A DNA stretch of 54,311 bases. It comes from Prolixibacteraceae bacterium (lineage in GTDB: Bacteria > Bacteroidota > Bacteroidia > Bacteroidales > Prolixibacteraceae). The DNA lies in the NCBI GenBank assembly GCA_003506435.1, contig DOAQ01000018.1:1-54311 (forward strand), written 5' to 3'. Below, piece after piece: positions 27,891 to 37,527 of the stretch. The position numbers and the translations under genes are program-made. Positions within the stretch are counted from its first letter, which is position 1. Each line of letters begins with the position of its first letter. Under the pieces are notes generated by a model. That model was not told where the DNA came from. It saw only the letters and a program-made list of their open reading frames with translations, and searched no databases.

Positions 27891-28825
27891 GAAAATCAGA
27901 TACAATCATTCTATGTATTTTTCTGGTAGTTGCCGCCTGCGGTATGCGAAAAAAACCGGTAACCGGTAACCCGGAGGATGATCTGTTTCCCCGGTCGATA
28001 GTCTGCTTTAGCCCTATTCCTGAAAATCCCGTTTTCGGGGGGACGGGTTCCGGTACCTGGGACAGGAATATCCGCGAACGTGGTTTTATTTTGTATGAAG
28101 ACAGCCTGTACAAAATGTGGTATTCGGGCTACAATATGGATTTGGATAATAAAATAATGCTCGGCTACGCCACCTCGCACGACGGGATAAATTGGGTCAG
28201 ATACCCCGGAAATCCAATATTTAATAAAAAATGGACAGAGGATATGTTTGTGTTCAAAAATGAAGGGACCTATTACATGTATGCCGAAGGAGAGAATGAT
28301 GTGGCGCATTTGCTTACTTCTCCCGATGGCATTCAATGGCAGGAACAGGGGAACCTGCTTATCCTGTCAGAAAAAGGAGACACCATTCCGGGTCCCTATG
28401 GAACTCCTTCAGTTTGGATAGAAGACGGGGAATGGTTCCTTTTTTACGAGCGGAATGACCTTGGAATTTGGTTGGCGAAGACGGAAAACAGGATAACCTG
28501 GAAAAATGTTTGTGATGAACCGGTACTGGCTTTAGGCCCCGGTGAATTTGACAAAGGTGCTGTGGCAGCCAATCAGGTGGTCAGCTTAAACGGCAGGTAT
28601 TACATGTATTATCATGCAACCAGCCGTTCCGACTGGCAAAATCCGTCATCCCCGGTAACATGGACTTCCAATGTGGCAATGTCGACAGATCTGATTCACT
28701 GGACAAAATACCCCGGCAACCCCATTATCGACGGAGATTATTCCAGTCCAATCCTGGTGTTCGACGGTGAAAAACCCAGTCTTTATACGATGCACCCGCA
28801 GGTGTGCCGTTACATAACAAAATAA
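27887..28825 (+). CDS. Five-bladed beta-propeller glycosidase-like lipoprotein (GH43/GH32 type)
   Basis: A 312-residue lipoprotein (lipobox VVAAC). The blades show the recurring pattern of the GH43/GH32/GH117/GH130 superfamily: GFILYEDSLYKMWYSGYN, LGYATSHDGINWVRYPGNPI, GTYYMYAEGENDVAHLLTS, GRYYMYYHATS and NVAMSTDLIHWTKYPGNPI. The acidic catalytic residues cannot be assigned with certainty. It overlaps the upstream esterase gene by 4 bp (ATGA) and precedes the amidohydrolase by 13 bp, so the three form one transcription unit. It probably acts as an exo-glycosidase at the outer membrane or in the periplasm. Confidence 0.82.
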   Translation: MRKSDTIILCIFLVVAACGMRKKPVTGNPEDDLFPRSIVCFSPIPENPVFGGTGSGTWDRNIRERGFILYEDSLYKMWYSGYNMDLDNKIMLGYATSHDGINWVRYPGNPIFNKKWTEDMFVFKNEGTYYMYAEGENDVAHLLTSPDGIQWQEQGNLLILSEKGDTIPGPYGTPSVWIEDGEWFLFYERNDLGIWLAKTENRITWKNVCDEPVLALGPGEFDKGAVAANQVVSLNGRYYMYYHATSRSDWQNPSSPVTWTSNVAMSTDLIHWTKYPGNPIIDGDYSSPILVFDGEKPSLYTMHPQVCRYITK

Positions 28826-28838
28826 AAAAGTATATTCT

Positions 28839-29936
28839 ATGCAAAAATCAGTTTTAATTACAATCACATGCATCCTGTTGAATGCGGCTTTTTTACTGAC
28901 AGGCTGCAAGACAGGACGGAATAATTTTTACACAAAAGATGATTTCCAAAAAGTAAAAAAAACAGACATCCATTTTCATTACAATACATTTAATCCCCGC
29001 TACCTGGAATTGGCAGATTCATTGAATTTCATGCTGGTTTCGCCCAATGTGGACGCGGGGATGCCGATTGATGAGCAACTGGAAATAGCTGCTGCGCTGA
29101 AACGGGAACATCCGGACAAGTTTGCTTTTTTGGGGACCTTCTCAGTAAATAATTTTGGATCGCGAAATTTTGCCGGTAAGGTAAATGCCCGTATCGACCA
29201 GTGCATGAAAGCGGGGGCATCCGGAATAAAAATCTGGAAAAACATAGGGATGGTGTTGAAAGACAGTGCCGGGAGCTATATAATGGCCGATAATCCGGCT
29301 TTCGAACCGGTTTTCAGGTACATGGAAACGGACCGCATTCCGGTAATGGCCCATTTGGGTGAACCAAAAAACTGCTGGCTCCCGGTAAATGAGATGACCT
29401 TAGGCAACGACCGCGGGTATTATAAAAGCCATCCGCAATACCACATGTATTTGCATCCGGAAGCCCCTTCTTATAACGACCAGTTGGACGCACGCGACAA
29501 TCTCCTGCAAAAATACCCGTCGATGAAAGTAGTTGGCGCCCATCTGGGCAGCATGGAATGGAGCGTGGATGAAATTGCCCGACGGTTGGACCGGTTTCCC
29601 AATTTCGATGTCGAGATATCCGGGCGGATCGGGCATTTGCAATACCAGGCGCTCACTGAACGGGGAAAAGTCCGAAGTTTCATGATCAAATACCAGGACC
29701 GGATCATGTATGGGACCGACCTGACCTTGAACGAAACAGACGGCCAATTTACAACCGGTACAGATGAGCTCCGGGAGCTATGGTATGAACAGTGGCTTTT
29801 CCTGGCAACCGACAGCGTAATTTCAGTAAACGACCTCGATGGACAAAAGGTAAAGGGATTGCAACTGCCACGTAAAGCGATTGATAAAATATACCAAAGA
29901 AATGCGGAAAAATTCTTAAAAATAAACCGGAACTAA
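28839..29936 (+). CDS. Amidohydrolase-family lipoprotein (metal-dependent TIM barrel)
   Basis: A 365-residue lipoprotein (lipobox LLTGC) of the Amidohydrolase_2 group. Metal-site motifs: DIHFHYN near the N-terminus (HxH), MAHLGEP (His after strand 5), VVGAHLGSMEW (His after strand 6) and MYGTDLT (Asp after strand 8), with GIKIWKN on strand 4 in the place of the bridging Lys. Members hydrolyse lactones or amides or decarboxylate; here it could open a sugar lactone or remove an N- or O-acyl group from the released sugar. An exported lipoprotein form of this usually cytoplasmic family is typical of Bacteroidota PULs. Confidence 0.85.
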   Translation: MQKSVLITITCILLNAAFLLTGCKTGRNNFYTKDDFQKVKKTDIHFHYNTFNPRYLELADSLNFMLVSPNVDAGMPIDEQLEIAAALKREHPDKFAFLGTFSVNNFGSRNFAGKVNARIDQCMKAGASGIKIWKNIGMVLKDSAGSYIMADNPAFEPVFRYMETDRIPVMAHLGEPKNCWLPVNEMTLGNDRGYYKSHPQYHMYLHPEAPSYNDQLDARDNLLQKYPSMKVVGAHLGSMEWSVDEIARRLDRFPNFDVEISGRIGHLQYQALTERGKVRSFMIKYQDRIMYGTDLTLNETDGQFTTGTDELRELWYEQWLFLATDSVISVNDLDGQKVKGLQLPRKAIDKIYQRNAEKFLKINRN

Positions 29937-29947
29937 AATTATACCCA

Positions 29948-31078
29948 ATGGAACTTCAAAAAACCGAACGATTAGGTTCACTCGATGTATTAAGAGGCTT
30001 CGACCTGTTTTGCCTGGTCTTTTTCCAGCCGGTGCTGATGTCATTTATCAACGCAACGGATGTTTCCTGGCTGGAGCCCGTCCATAGGCAATTTGACCAT
30101 GTTCAATGGGAAGGTTTTGCCTTCTGGGACATCATCATGCCCCTGTTCATGTTCATGGCCGGGGCATCCATGCCGTTTGCCTTTGCCAAATACCTGAAGA
30201 ACGGGGGGAAGACGCAGTTGTACAAACGGATTTTAAAACGGGTATTGCTGTTGTGGATATTCGGCATGATGTGCCAGGGCAACCTGCTGTCCCTCGATAC
30301 CGAAAGAATTTTCTTTTTCTCAAATACCCTTCAGTCAATTGCCATAGGTTACCTGATTTCAGCGATCCTGCTTATGCACTTCAACCGGAAAGGACAGATT
30401 ATTATCACTTCCTCTCTGCTGCTGATTTACTGGGGGCTTTTGTCGTTTGTAAAAACCGGGGACTGGGGCGGCGGTCAGTTCGGGCCGGATAACAACTTGG
30501 CAGAATACATCGACCGAATCGTTTTAGGACGTTTCCGTGACGGTTCAACGCTGAGCGGAACAGGGATTGATTTCGGAAATTACCGGTATACCTGGCTTCT
30601 CAGCAGCCTGAACTTCGGGGTGACGGTAATGACCGGCGTGTTTGCAGGGCAAATCATGAAAGGCAGCCTTTCAAAAATTGAAAAAGTGAAATGGCTGGCC
30701 GTTACCGGAATTTTAATGATCGTTGCCGGGCAGCTTTGGGGCATGCAAATACCGGTCATCAAAAAAATATGGACCAGTTCGATGACCCTGCACAGCAGCG
30801 GGATATGTTTTTTGCTGATGGCGCTCTTTTACTACCTGGTCGATTACAAAAATTACGGCAAATACCTGAACTGGTTAAAAATATACGGAATGAACTCTAT
30901 CCTGGCTTACATGCTGTACGAGATAATAAATTTTAGCAGCCTTACGAAATCGGTCTTTCACGGGCTGGAACAATTTATGGGAGGATATTACCATACCTGG
31001 ATCACATTGGCCAATGTGTCCATTATCTTTTTTCTCCTCTGGCTCATGTACCGGAAAGGAAAATTTATAAAAGTATAG
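29948..31078 (+). CDS. HGSNAT-like membrane acetyltransferase (DUF5009 type)
   Basis: A 376-residue polytopic inner-membrane protein with about ten membrane segments, start 11 bp after the amidohydrolase. It begins with the family hallmark LGSLDVLRGFDLFCLVFFQP and continues FWDIIMPLFMFMAGASMPFAF, IAIGYLISAILL and YGMNSILAYMLYEII. Relatives include heparan-alpha-glucosaminide N-acetyltransferase and bacterial NagX-like proteins, which carry an acetyl group across the membrane onto an amino sugar. As the last gene of the PUL it suggests periplasmic acetylation of a sugar released by the enzymes upstream. Confidence 0.87.
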   Translation: MELQKTERLGSLDVLRGFDLFCLVFFQPVLMSFINATDVSWLEPVHRQFDHVQWEGFAFWDIIMPLFMFMAGASMPFAFAKYLKNGGKTQLYKRILKRVLLLWIFGMMCQGNLLSLDTERIFFFSNTLQSIAIGYLISAILLMHFNRKGQIIITSSLLLIYWGLLSFVKTGDWGGGQFGPDNNLAEYIDRIVLGRFRDGSTLSGTGIDFGNYRYTWLLSSLNFGVTVMTGVFAGQIMKGSLSKIEKVKWLAVTGILMIVAGQLWGMQIPVIKKIWTSSMTLHSSGICFLLMALFYYLVDYKNYGKYLNWLKIYGMNSILAYMLYEIINFSSLTKSVFHGLEQFMGGYYHTWITLANVSIIFFLLWLMYRKGKFIKV

Positions 31079-31198
31079 CAGACCATAATCAACAAAACTT
31101 GGTTGTAAGTTTTAATAACACGTGACAAATTTGGAACCCGAAACCTGGCTGTTAAACCTGAAACTTGAAGCTATAACTTGCCCGGACAGAAGAATTAA

Positions 31199-31259
31199 CA
31201 ATTCAGCAATATAGCAATTCAGCAATATAGCAATTCAGCAATTCAGCAATTCAGCAATT
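31199..31259. repeat. Short tandem repeat, period 8
   Basis: About seven imperfect copies of CAGCAATT or TAGCAATA follow each other. It is A/T-rich and non-coding, and could vary in copy number by slippage. Confidence 0.75.
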
Positions 31260-31402
31260 TTGTCCATCTGCACATCAAAGCCATATCAAAGCCTCATCAA
31301 AGGCACAGATAAAGTACTGTGAGTGTACCAAATTAACTCCGGAACAGTTATTCTTTCTTTTAGAAGGATATCATAAGAGAAGAAATGCAACACAATAAAA
31401 AC

Positions 31403-31435
31403 AAAGAGCAGGCGACCATGTCATCTGCTCTTTTC
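31403..31435 (+). terminator. Rho-independent terminator of the PUL transcript
   Basis: A 9-bp stem AAAGAGCAG (31403-31411) and CTGCTCTTT (31425-31433) with a 13-nt loop runs into TTTT. It is 325 bp past the last PUL gene. Confidence 0.7.
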
Positions 31436-31441
31436 ATAATT

Positions 31442-31468
31442 CCGGGAACCTTTTCTCCCGGGGTTTTT
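31442..31468 (+). terminator. Second, back-up terminator
   Basis: Stem CCGGGA (31442-31447) and TCCCGG (31456-31461) with an 8-nt loop, followed by GG and a T5 run at 31464-31468. It lies 7 bp after the first terminator. Confidence 0.6.
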
Positions 31469-31706
31469 CCGTTTTCTGAATACTTGAAACAAAATGAAAC
31501 TATCGTCGGTATTCTATTTCTTTTCGTTTGATTGAACCATACGAAGCTATTTAATTGTTTCTTTAAAAAGAGTGAACAACTCCTAATTAATCAAAATGTT
31601 TTTTAAGAAGTGTTAAGAGAATGCGGGGAAATAATATAATGTGACTCTGGATTCCGATATTCGGCAAATCTTTTTTACCTTCATTAAAATTTTTAAGGAT
31701 ACAAAA

Positions 31707-33869
31707 ATGGCAAAGAATAAGAAACACAAAAAAGATAAAACGTTCGCCACCTTTAACAAGAGCAATCTTAAAAAAGCAATCCTCGGCGAGCTTTATAAAC
31801 AGCCCAATAAAACATTCAATTACAAGCAAATAGCGGCTATGTTGAATATTCAGGATCCCGAAAACCGGAAGCTGGTATTTCTGGTTCTGGAGGAACTCAC
31901 CGAAAGCGAAAACCTCGAATCGGTACAGCGGGGCAAGTACAAACTGAAATCGCGTGCGGGAAGTATTTGTGGCATTGTTGAGTTGCAACCACAGGGTTTT
32001 GGATACGTTATTTCTGAAGAAATAGGTCAGCCGGTACTGGTGAGCCAGCGAAACCTGAACCATGCGATGGATGGCGACAAGGTGAAAGTTGCGCTGTATG
32101 CCCGGCACAAAAAACAACTGATTGAGGGAGAAGTGACCGAAATTCTGGAACGTGCAAAAACTACTTTTGTTGGTACGATTTCCCGCTCACGGAACTTCGC
32201 ATTTTTTATTCCTTCGGGAAAAGTTGGCTTCGATTTGTTTATTCCGCTCGAAAAGCTGAAAGACGCCAAAGACGGGCAAAAAGCCATTGCCGAAATTACC
32301 GAATGGCCCACCCGGGCAAAAAATCCGTTTGGGCAGATTATTGAGGTATTGGGCGATGCCGGGAGCAATGAAACCGAAATGCACGCTATCCTGGCCGAAT
32401 ACAATCTGCCGATCCGTTTCCCTGAAAAAGTACTGAAGACGGCCGAAAAAATACCGATGGAAATTCCTTCGGATGAAATTGCCCGGCGCAGGGATTTCCG
32501 TTCAGTAACAACTTTTACCATTGACCCGCATGATGCGAAAGATTTTGACGACGCCCTCTCGCTGCAAAAACTCGATAACGGTTTTTGGGAAGTTGGAATC
32601 CATATTGCCGATGTTTCGTATTACGTGACCCCGAACTCCATTTTGGATGACGAGGCGCTCGAACGTGCCACTTCGGTTTATCTGGTCGACCGCGTGGTTC
32701 CCATGTTGCCCGAAAAACTGTCGAACGGGGTGTGTTCGCTGCGTCCCAACGAAGACAAACTGTGCTTTTCTGCTGTCTTTCAACTCGACGACCAGGCAAA
32801 GGTACACCATCAATGGTTTGGCCGGACGGTCATCCATTCCGACAGGCGTTTTACCTATGAAGAAGCACAGACAATTATTGAAACCGGGGAAGGCGACCTG
32901 AAAAACGAAGTGCTGCAATTGCACGATCTGGCGGTAAAACTTCGAAAACAACGCTTCAGCAAAGGTTCGCTTTCATTCGATCGCATTGAAGTGAAATTCA
33001 ATCTCGATGAAGATGGCAAGCCTCTTTCAGTTTATTTCAAGGAAGCAAAAGAAAGTAATCAACTTGTAGAAGAATTTATGTTGTTGGCCAATAAAAAAGT
33101 GGCCGAATTCATTGGGAACCCTCCCGATAAAAAAGAAGCGAAAACGTTTGTTTACCGCATCCACGACAAGCCCGATCCCGATAAACTGGCAAATTTCAAC
33201 AATTTCATCCACAAGTTTGGGTACGGCATCCAGTTGAATTCTCCGGCATCAATTTCCAAATCAATGAACAACCTGATGGAGAACGTCCGTGGAAAGAACG
33301 AACAAAATGTAATTGAAACGCTGGCGGTCCGTACCATGGCAAAAGCTGTTTATTCGACCCGCAACATCGGGCATTACGGCCTTTCGTTTGAATATTACAC
33401 CCATTTTACCTCTCCCATCCGGCGCTACCCCGATGTGATGGTACACCGTCTGCTGGAACGTTATCTCGACGGGGGACGCTCGGCCAATGCCCAGAAATAC
33501 GAAGAACTATGCAAGCATTCGTCGGATATGGAAAACCGGGCGGCCAATGCTGAACGGGCGTCTGTAAAATACAAGCAGGTGGAATTTATGCAGGATAAAA
33601 TCGGGCAGCAATTTGCGGGGGTCATTTCAGGAGTTACCGACTGGGGAATTTATGTCGAACTGGAAAACAAATGCGAAGGGATGGTACCTTTGCATCAGCT
33701 CGATGACGATTTTTATATCTTCGATGAGAAGAATTACTGCATCACCGGAAGGCATTCAAATGTGAGTTATACGATCGGCGACGAAGTGGAAGTCGAAATT
33801 TTACGTGCTAATCTGGAGAAGAAACAGCTTGATTTTACGTTGATTAGGAGGTTGCAAAACGGGAAATAG
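31707..33869 (+). CDS. rnr: Ribonuclease R
   Basis: A processive 3'-to-5' exoribonuclease of about 720 residues that degrades structured RNA. Domains: a basic Lys-rich N-terminus (MAKNKKHKKDK), a winged-helix RNase R N-terminal domain (KAILGELYKQPNKTFNYKQI), cold-shock domains (GSICGIVELQPQGFGYVI), the RNB catalytic domain with its Asp cluster in TIDPHDAKDFDDALSL, the conserved FTSPIRRYPDVMVHRLL, and a C-terminal S1 domain (FAGVISGVTDWGIYVELENK). ATG 31707 is chosen over an in-frame GTG at 31641, because it opens the usual basic start and the 22 extra codons have no counterpart in the family. Confidence 0.97.
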   Translation: MAKNKKHKKDKTFATFNKSNLKKAILGELYKQPNKTFNYKQIAAMLNIQDPENRKLVFLVLEELTESENLESVQRGKYKLKSRAGSICGIVELQPQGFGYVISEEIGQPVLVSQRNLNHAMDGDKVKVALYARHKKQLIEGEVTEILERAKTTFVGTISRSRNFAFFIPSGKVGFDLFIPLEKLKDAKDGQKAIAEITEWPTRAKNPFGQIIEVLGDAGSNETEMHAILAEYNLPIRFPEKVLKTAEKIPMEIPSDEIARRRDFRSVTTFTIDPHDAKDFDDALSLQKLDNGFWEVGIHIADVSYYVTPNSILDDEALERATSVYLVDRVVPMLPEKLSNGVCSLRPNEDKLCFSAVFQLDDQAKVHHQWFGRTVIHSDRRFTYEEAQTIIETGEGDLKNEVLQLHDLAVKLRKQRFSKGSLSFDRIEVKFNLDEDGKPLSVYFKEAKESNQLVEEFMLLANKKVAEFIGNPPDKKEAKTFVYRIHDKPDPDKLANFNNFIHKFGYGIQLNSPASISKSMNNLMENVRGKNEQNVIETLAVRTMAKAVYSTRNIGHYGLSFEYYTHFTSPIRRYPDVMVHRLLERYLDGGRSANAQKYEELCKHSSDMENRAANAERASVKYKQVEFMQDKIGQQFAGVISGVTDWGIYVELENKCEGMVPLHQLDDDFYIFDEKNYCITGRHSNVSYTIGDEVEVEILRANLEKKQLDFTLIRRLQNGK

Positions 33870-33900
33870 AATTTTCAGGATACAATATTCGAAAAAATAG

Positions 33901-33908
33901 TATATTTG
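33901..33908 (+). promoter_or_regulatory. Candidate Bacteroidota -7 element
   Basis: TATATTTG matches TAnnTTTG exactly. It predicts transcription starting around 33913, leaving about 22 nt before the ATG at 33935. No clear -33 element is visible, only TTTTC near 33872. Confidence 0.4.
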
Positions 33909-33934
33909 TTGACTGCTTGAAAAGAACATTTATT

Positions 33935-34540
33935 ATGGCAATGAATCTCGATAATGGTACCAACAAAAAGGATGCAAACCGCGAAAGCATCTTAAAAATC
34001 GCCCAGGACATTTTTAGTAAATACGGATACAAAAAAACCACACTCGACGATATCGCCAACGCGGTACGCAAAGGTAAAAGTTCGCTTTACTACTATTTTA
34101 ACAGTAAGGAAGATCTTTTTCAGGCAGTTATCCAGAAAGAAGTGGATGTTCTTCGAAGGGAACTGGAAATTGTGGTTAACCGCAACACCGACCCGGTGGA
34201 GAAACTGCGCGACTATATTCTTACGAAGCTGACTACTTTCCGGGGACTGGCTAATTTTTACCACGCCCTTGAAAACGATGTAACGGCGATTGAATTTATT
34301 GAGAATGTCAAACATCGTCATCATCAGGAGGAAATTCGTATGATTAAGCGAATTCTGATTGAAGGAGTGCGGAAAAACGAATTCGAAATTTACGATTTCA
34401 CCTTGGCAGCCACGGGTATCACTACCGCTATAAAAGGACTTGAAATGCCTCTTTCGGCAGGCGAATACAGTACAGCCAACCTGGAACAAAGTGTCGATAA
34501 CATCCTGAAGATTATTTGTTACGGGGTGATGAAGCGGTAG
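33935..34540 (+). CDS. TetR/AcrR family transcriptional regulator
   Basis: A DNA-binding repressor of 201 residues. The N-terminal helix-turn-helix is clear: RESILKIAQDIFSKYGYKKT, then LDDIANAVRKGKSSLYYYF and NSKEDLFQAVI. The C-terminal ligand domain is not recognisable. ATG 33935 is preferred to TTG 33917, which would lie at the predicted transcript start. It stands alone between rnr and the convergent MFS gene, so its target is unknown. It may regulate itself or the MFS transporter. Confidence 0.9.
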   Translation: MAMNLDNGTNKKDANRESILKIAQDIFSKYGYKKTTLDDIANAVRKGKSSLYYYFNSKEDLFQAVIQKEVDVLRRELEIVVNRNTDPVEKLRDYILTKLTTFRGLANFYHALENDVTAIEFIENVKHRHHQEEIRMIKRILIEGVRKNEFEIYDFTLAATGITTAIKGLEMPLSAGEYSTANLEQSVDNILKIICYGVMKR

Positions 34541-34662
34541 ATGCAGTAGACTGTATTCAGCCTCAGTGTTCAGAAATAACCCATGATAATTGATACCCGA
34601 TTCTGGATATCCCCGATATATGACTGTAAAAAATTGGGGTGGAAAATCTCTGTTACGAAAAA

Positions 34663-35874
34663 CTAATTCGTTATTATTTCTTTTTCTTTTTTGAAAAACA
34701 GGATCATTGCCAGCGCCAGAACCAGTGAACTCAGGGTGGTAATTCCCCAGATAACATTCCAGTTATAAACCCCGTCATGAAGGTTCATCTCAATAATTTG
34801 ACGGCTGATAAAGTTCCCGACCAGCAAGCCCAGTCCGAATGTCACCAGAAAGATAAAGCCTTGAGCCTGTGCCTTCAGTTCGGCAGGCGCTTTTTTGTCG
34901 ATGTAAATCTGGCCGCCCAGAAAGAAGTAACCGTAAATGATTCCATGAACCAAAATGCCTACGAAATAAAACGAAGGCTGGGCTGCCACTCCTCCAAGAT
35001 AAAATGCCAGGTACCTGACCGCCAGTACAACCAATCCGATGATCATCGTCATTCGCAGTCCGGTTTTGCGGATGATAAAAGGAACGGTCAGAACAAAAAC
35101 CATTTCGGCCAGTTGCCCGAAGTTCATAGTAATGCTGATGTATTTAAATCCTTGGTTGAGCAAAAACTCGGAGCAGTACGACCAGTACATCGAAAACGGG
35201 ATCATTGCCAGAAAAGAAATTGCAATGAAAACCGCGAAATTCCGGTCTTTCATCAGGACCAGCGCACGCAGGCCAAGTGCATCGATTACCGAACCTTTCA
35301 GTCCTTTTGCAGGCGGGGGCGTTTTCGGAAGCGTCAGATTGGTAAGAACAGCGAGCATTCCTATTCCAGCCGCATAAAAGAACGGGATATTGGTCCCGTC
35401 GAAATCCAGTTTCAGTACGTTGACGGTAAAAAGGCTGCAAGCGCCCGAAACAACCCAGCCAATAGACCCGAATACCCGGATACGCGGAAACAGTTCGGAA
35501 GGCGAATGGCTCATGGCAATGGCGCTGGTAAGACTCCATGTCGGCATGTGAAACAACATTGCAAACAGCAAGGTCACGAATAAAATTACCGGATTGCTTA
35601 CAATTGCGGCGAACAGCAGCAACACGGCTGTCAGAAGATTTAATACGGCAAGCACTTTTTCGCTGGCAAAATAGCGGTCGGCAATCATCCCGATAATGGG
35701 CGAAGCCATGCAGCCAATGGCCATCGAGCTTAAAATCAGAGCTTTTTGAGTTCCCTCTATATTCATATTTGTAAGGTAGGCAGCCAATGGAACCCACCAA
35801 ACGGCAAATAACATGTACTGAAAAAACATCATCAGGGATAAACGAAAACTAGTTGGGAAAATGAATTTTCTCAT
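34663..35874 (-). CDS. MFS transporter, nucleoside:H+ symporter (NHS) type
   Basis: A 12-helix inner-membrane permease of 403 residues. The opening LSLMMFFQYMLFAVWWVPLA, the loop MASPIIGMIADRYFASEKVLA, FPRIRVFGSIGWVVSG and the late GQIYIDKKAPAELKAQAQGF are hallmarks of the NupG/XapB-like nucleoside:H+ symporter family. It probably takes up nucleosides or sugars. It is convergent with the TetR gene, and divergent from DUF2851 across about 195 bp. A near match to the -7 box (TATCTTTC, minus strand, 35926-35933) lies upstream. Confidence 0.88.
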   Translation of the reverse strand: MRKFIFPTSFRLSLMMFFQYMLFAVWWVPLAAYLTNMNIEGTQKALILSSMAIGCMASPIIGMIADRYFASEKVLAVLNLLTAVLLLFAAIVSNPVILFVTLLFAMLFHMPTWSLTSAIAMSHSPSELFPRIRVFGSIGWVVSGACSLFTVNVLKLDFDGTNIPFFYAAGIGMLAVLTNLTLPKTPPPAKGLKGSVIDALGLRALVLMKDRNFAVFIAISFLAMIPFSMYWSYCSEFLLNQGFKYISITMNFGQLAEMVFVLTVPFIIRKTGLRMTMIIGLVVLAVRYLAFYLGGVAAQPSFYFVGILVHGIIYGYFFLGGQIYIDKKAPAELKAQAQGFIFLVTFGLGLLVGNFISRQIIEMNLHDGVYNWNVIWGITTLSSLVLALAMILFFKKEKEIITN

Positions 35875-36069
35875 CAGATCAATTGTTGGGTTAATAAGTA
35901 GTAAAATAAGTGTTGTTGTTGGTTCGAAAGATAGGATTTTTATTGCTGAAATTAAAGATGTTTTTCAGGCATTGTGTTAAATTTCCAAACAGAATGTTCC
36001 TTTTCTATTTCATTTTTCCTGATTTCTTGTTAAATTGCTGAATGTGAGTTTCCCCTAATCACCAAAAAA

Positions 36070-37341
36070 ATGAAAGAAGATTTTTTACATTTTATCTGGA
36101 AAAATCGCTTGTTCAGCAAAAGCAACATAAAAACCGTTTCCGGAGAAAAGCTTGAAATTATTTCGACCGGTACCCACAACTTCGATTCGGGCCCCGATTT
36201 TTTCAATGCAAAAATCCGGATCGGGAATACGATATGGGCCGGAAATGTGGAAATTCATACGAAAGCATCCGATTGGTATTTGCACAGGCACAACGAGGAC
36301 GATGCGTACAACAATGTGATTTTGCACGTGGTTGAAACGGCCGACAGGGAGGTTTTGGTTAACGGAAAAGTTTTGCCTTGCCTGGTTTTAAATTATCCCG
36401 CGAAGCTAAAAGAAAATTACCTCTTGCTCCTTCAGTCAGAACAATGGATCGCCTGCGAAGACCGGTTTCGCCTGATCGATCCGTTTGAAGTGAAATTTTG
36501 GTCGGGCGCCCTGTTAAGCGAGCGATTGCTTTCGAAAACCGGCGAAATCAGGTTCATCCTTCAGCAAAATAAAAACGACTGGAACGAAACATTTTACCAA
36601 CTGCTTGCCCGTAACTTCGGGATGAAAACCAATGCGCTGCCTTTTGAATTGCTGGCAAAAGCAACTCCGCTAAACATTCTCGGGAAACACAAAAACAACC
36701 TGTTCCAGATTGAAGCTTTGTTGTTCGGACAATCGGGTTTGCTCAATGAAGAGTTGATCGGCGATGATTATTTTCTGAAACTTCGCGAAGAATATTCGTT
36801 TCTGTACAAAAAATACAAACTGAACCCGATTGAAGCGCACCTGTGGAAATTTATGCGCCTGCGGCCGGTTAACTTTCCGACCATCCGGATTAGCCAGTTT
36901 GCCCAACTGATCTGCAAATCGACAGCTCTTTTCTCAAAAATTCTGGAAACGGAAAGCCTGAAAACGCTGGAATTGTTTTTCGATGTGGAAAGTTCGGAGT
37001 ACTGGGCCAACCATTACCGGTTTAACAAAGCTTCGGCAAAGATCCCGAAAAGATTGGGGAGTTCTGCCTTTCAGAATATTGTGATCAACACCATTGCCCC
37101 GGTGCTGTTTATTTATGGCGACATCAACGAAAAACACGAACTGAAGGACCGCGCGCTTCGCTTTCTCGATGAACTTCCGGCGGAAAGCAATTCGATAATT
37201 GACGGTTGGGAAAAACTGGAAATCCGGGCAAAATCAGCATTCGAATCACAAGCCTTGCTTCAGCTTAAAAATGGTTATTGCAAAAACAAGAAATGCCTGG
37301 ATTGCCGTATCGGGGCAAAAATTATCCGGGTAGCGGATTAA
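36070..37341 (+). CDS. DUF2851 family protein
   Basis: A 423-residue cytoplasmic protein of a family common in Bacteroidota and without known function. Seen: the opening FLHFIWKNRLFSK, the conserved GTHNFDSGPDFFNAKIRIG, WAGNVEIHTKASDWYLHRH and VILHVVETADREV, and a C-terminal Cys cluster (NGYCKNKKCLDCRIGAKII). The Asp/Glu-rich N-terminal half followed by HTKASDW resembles a PD-(D/E)XK-like layout, which is only a guess. It is transcribed away from the MFS gene. Confidence 0.88.
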   Translation: MKEDFLHFIWKNRLFSKSNIKTVSGEKLEIISTGTHNFDSGPDFFNAKIRIGNTIWAGNVEIHTKASDWYLHRHNEDDAYNNVILHVVETADREVLVNGKVLPCLVLNYPAKLKENYLLLLQSEQWIACEDRFRLIDPFEVKFWSGALLSERLLSKTGEIRFILQQNKNDWNETFYQLLARNFGMKTNALPFELLAKATPLNILGKHKNNLFQIEALLFGQSGLLNEELIGDDYFLKLREEYSFLYKKYKLNPIEAHLWKFMRLRPVNFPTIRISQFAQLICKSTALFSKILETESLKTLELFFDVESSEYWANHYRFNKASAKIPKRLGSSAFQNIVINTIAPVLFIYGDINEKHELKDRALRFLDELPAESNSIIDGWEKLEIRAKSAFESQALLQLKNGYCKNKKCLDCRIGAKIIRVAD

Positions 37342-37527
37342 TCGAAACAAAGACGATGCAGTAAAAATAGAGAAGAAAAGCCAAAAACATTGTTATAAAA
37401 CATCAATTCACCCTGAAAAAACCGGTATTTACCTTTTCGATAAGCCAGTTAATCCATATCCTGAAAACAGAGAAAATATAAATCTTCAATTTCGCGACAA
37501 TAATTTAATAAGAAATATTTAACACAG

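Larger units (their letters stand above)
31079..31706. other. Long intergenic stretch after the PUL
   Basis: No gene is seen in this 628-bp stretch. It holds a run of period-8 tandem repeats (31199-31259) and two terminators (31403-31435 and 31442-31468), then an A/T-rich leader for the ribonuclease R gene. It marks the right border of the PUL. Confidence 0.7.

Noticed and set aside
31079..31706. A small gene or tRNA in the gap after the PUL
   Set aside because: No clover-leaf, no start with a plausible frame; only repeats and two terminators.
34777..35583. 268-codon frame on the plus strand
   Set aside because: Antisense shadow of the MFS transporter; highly charged without any domain pattern.
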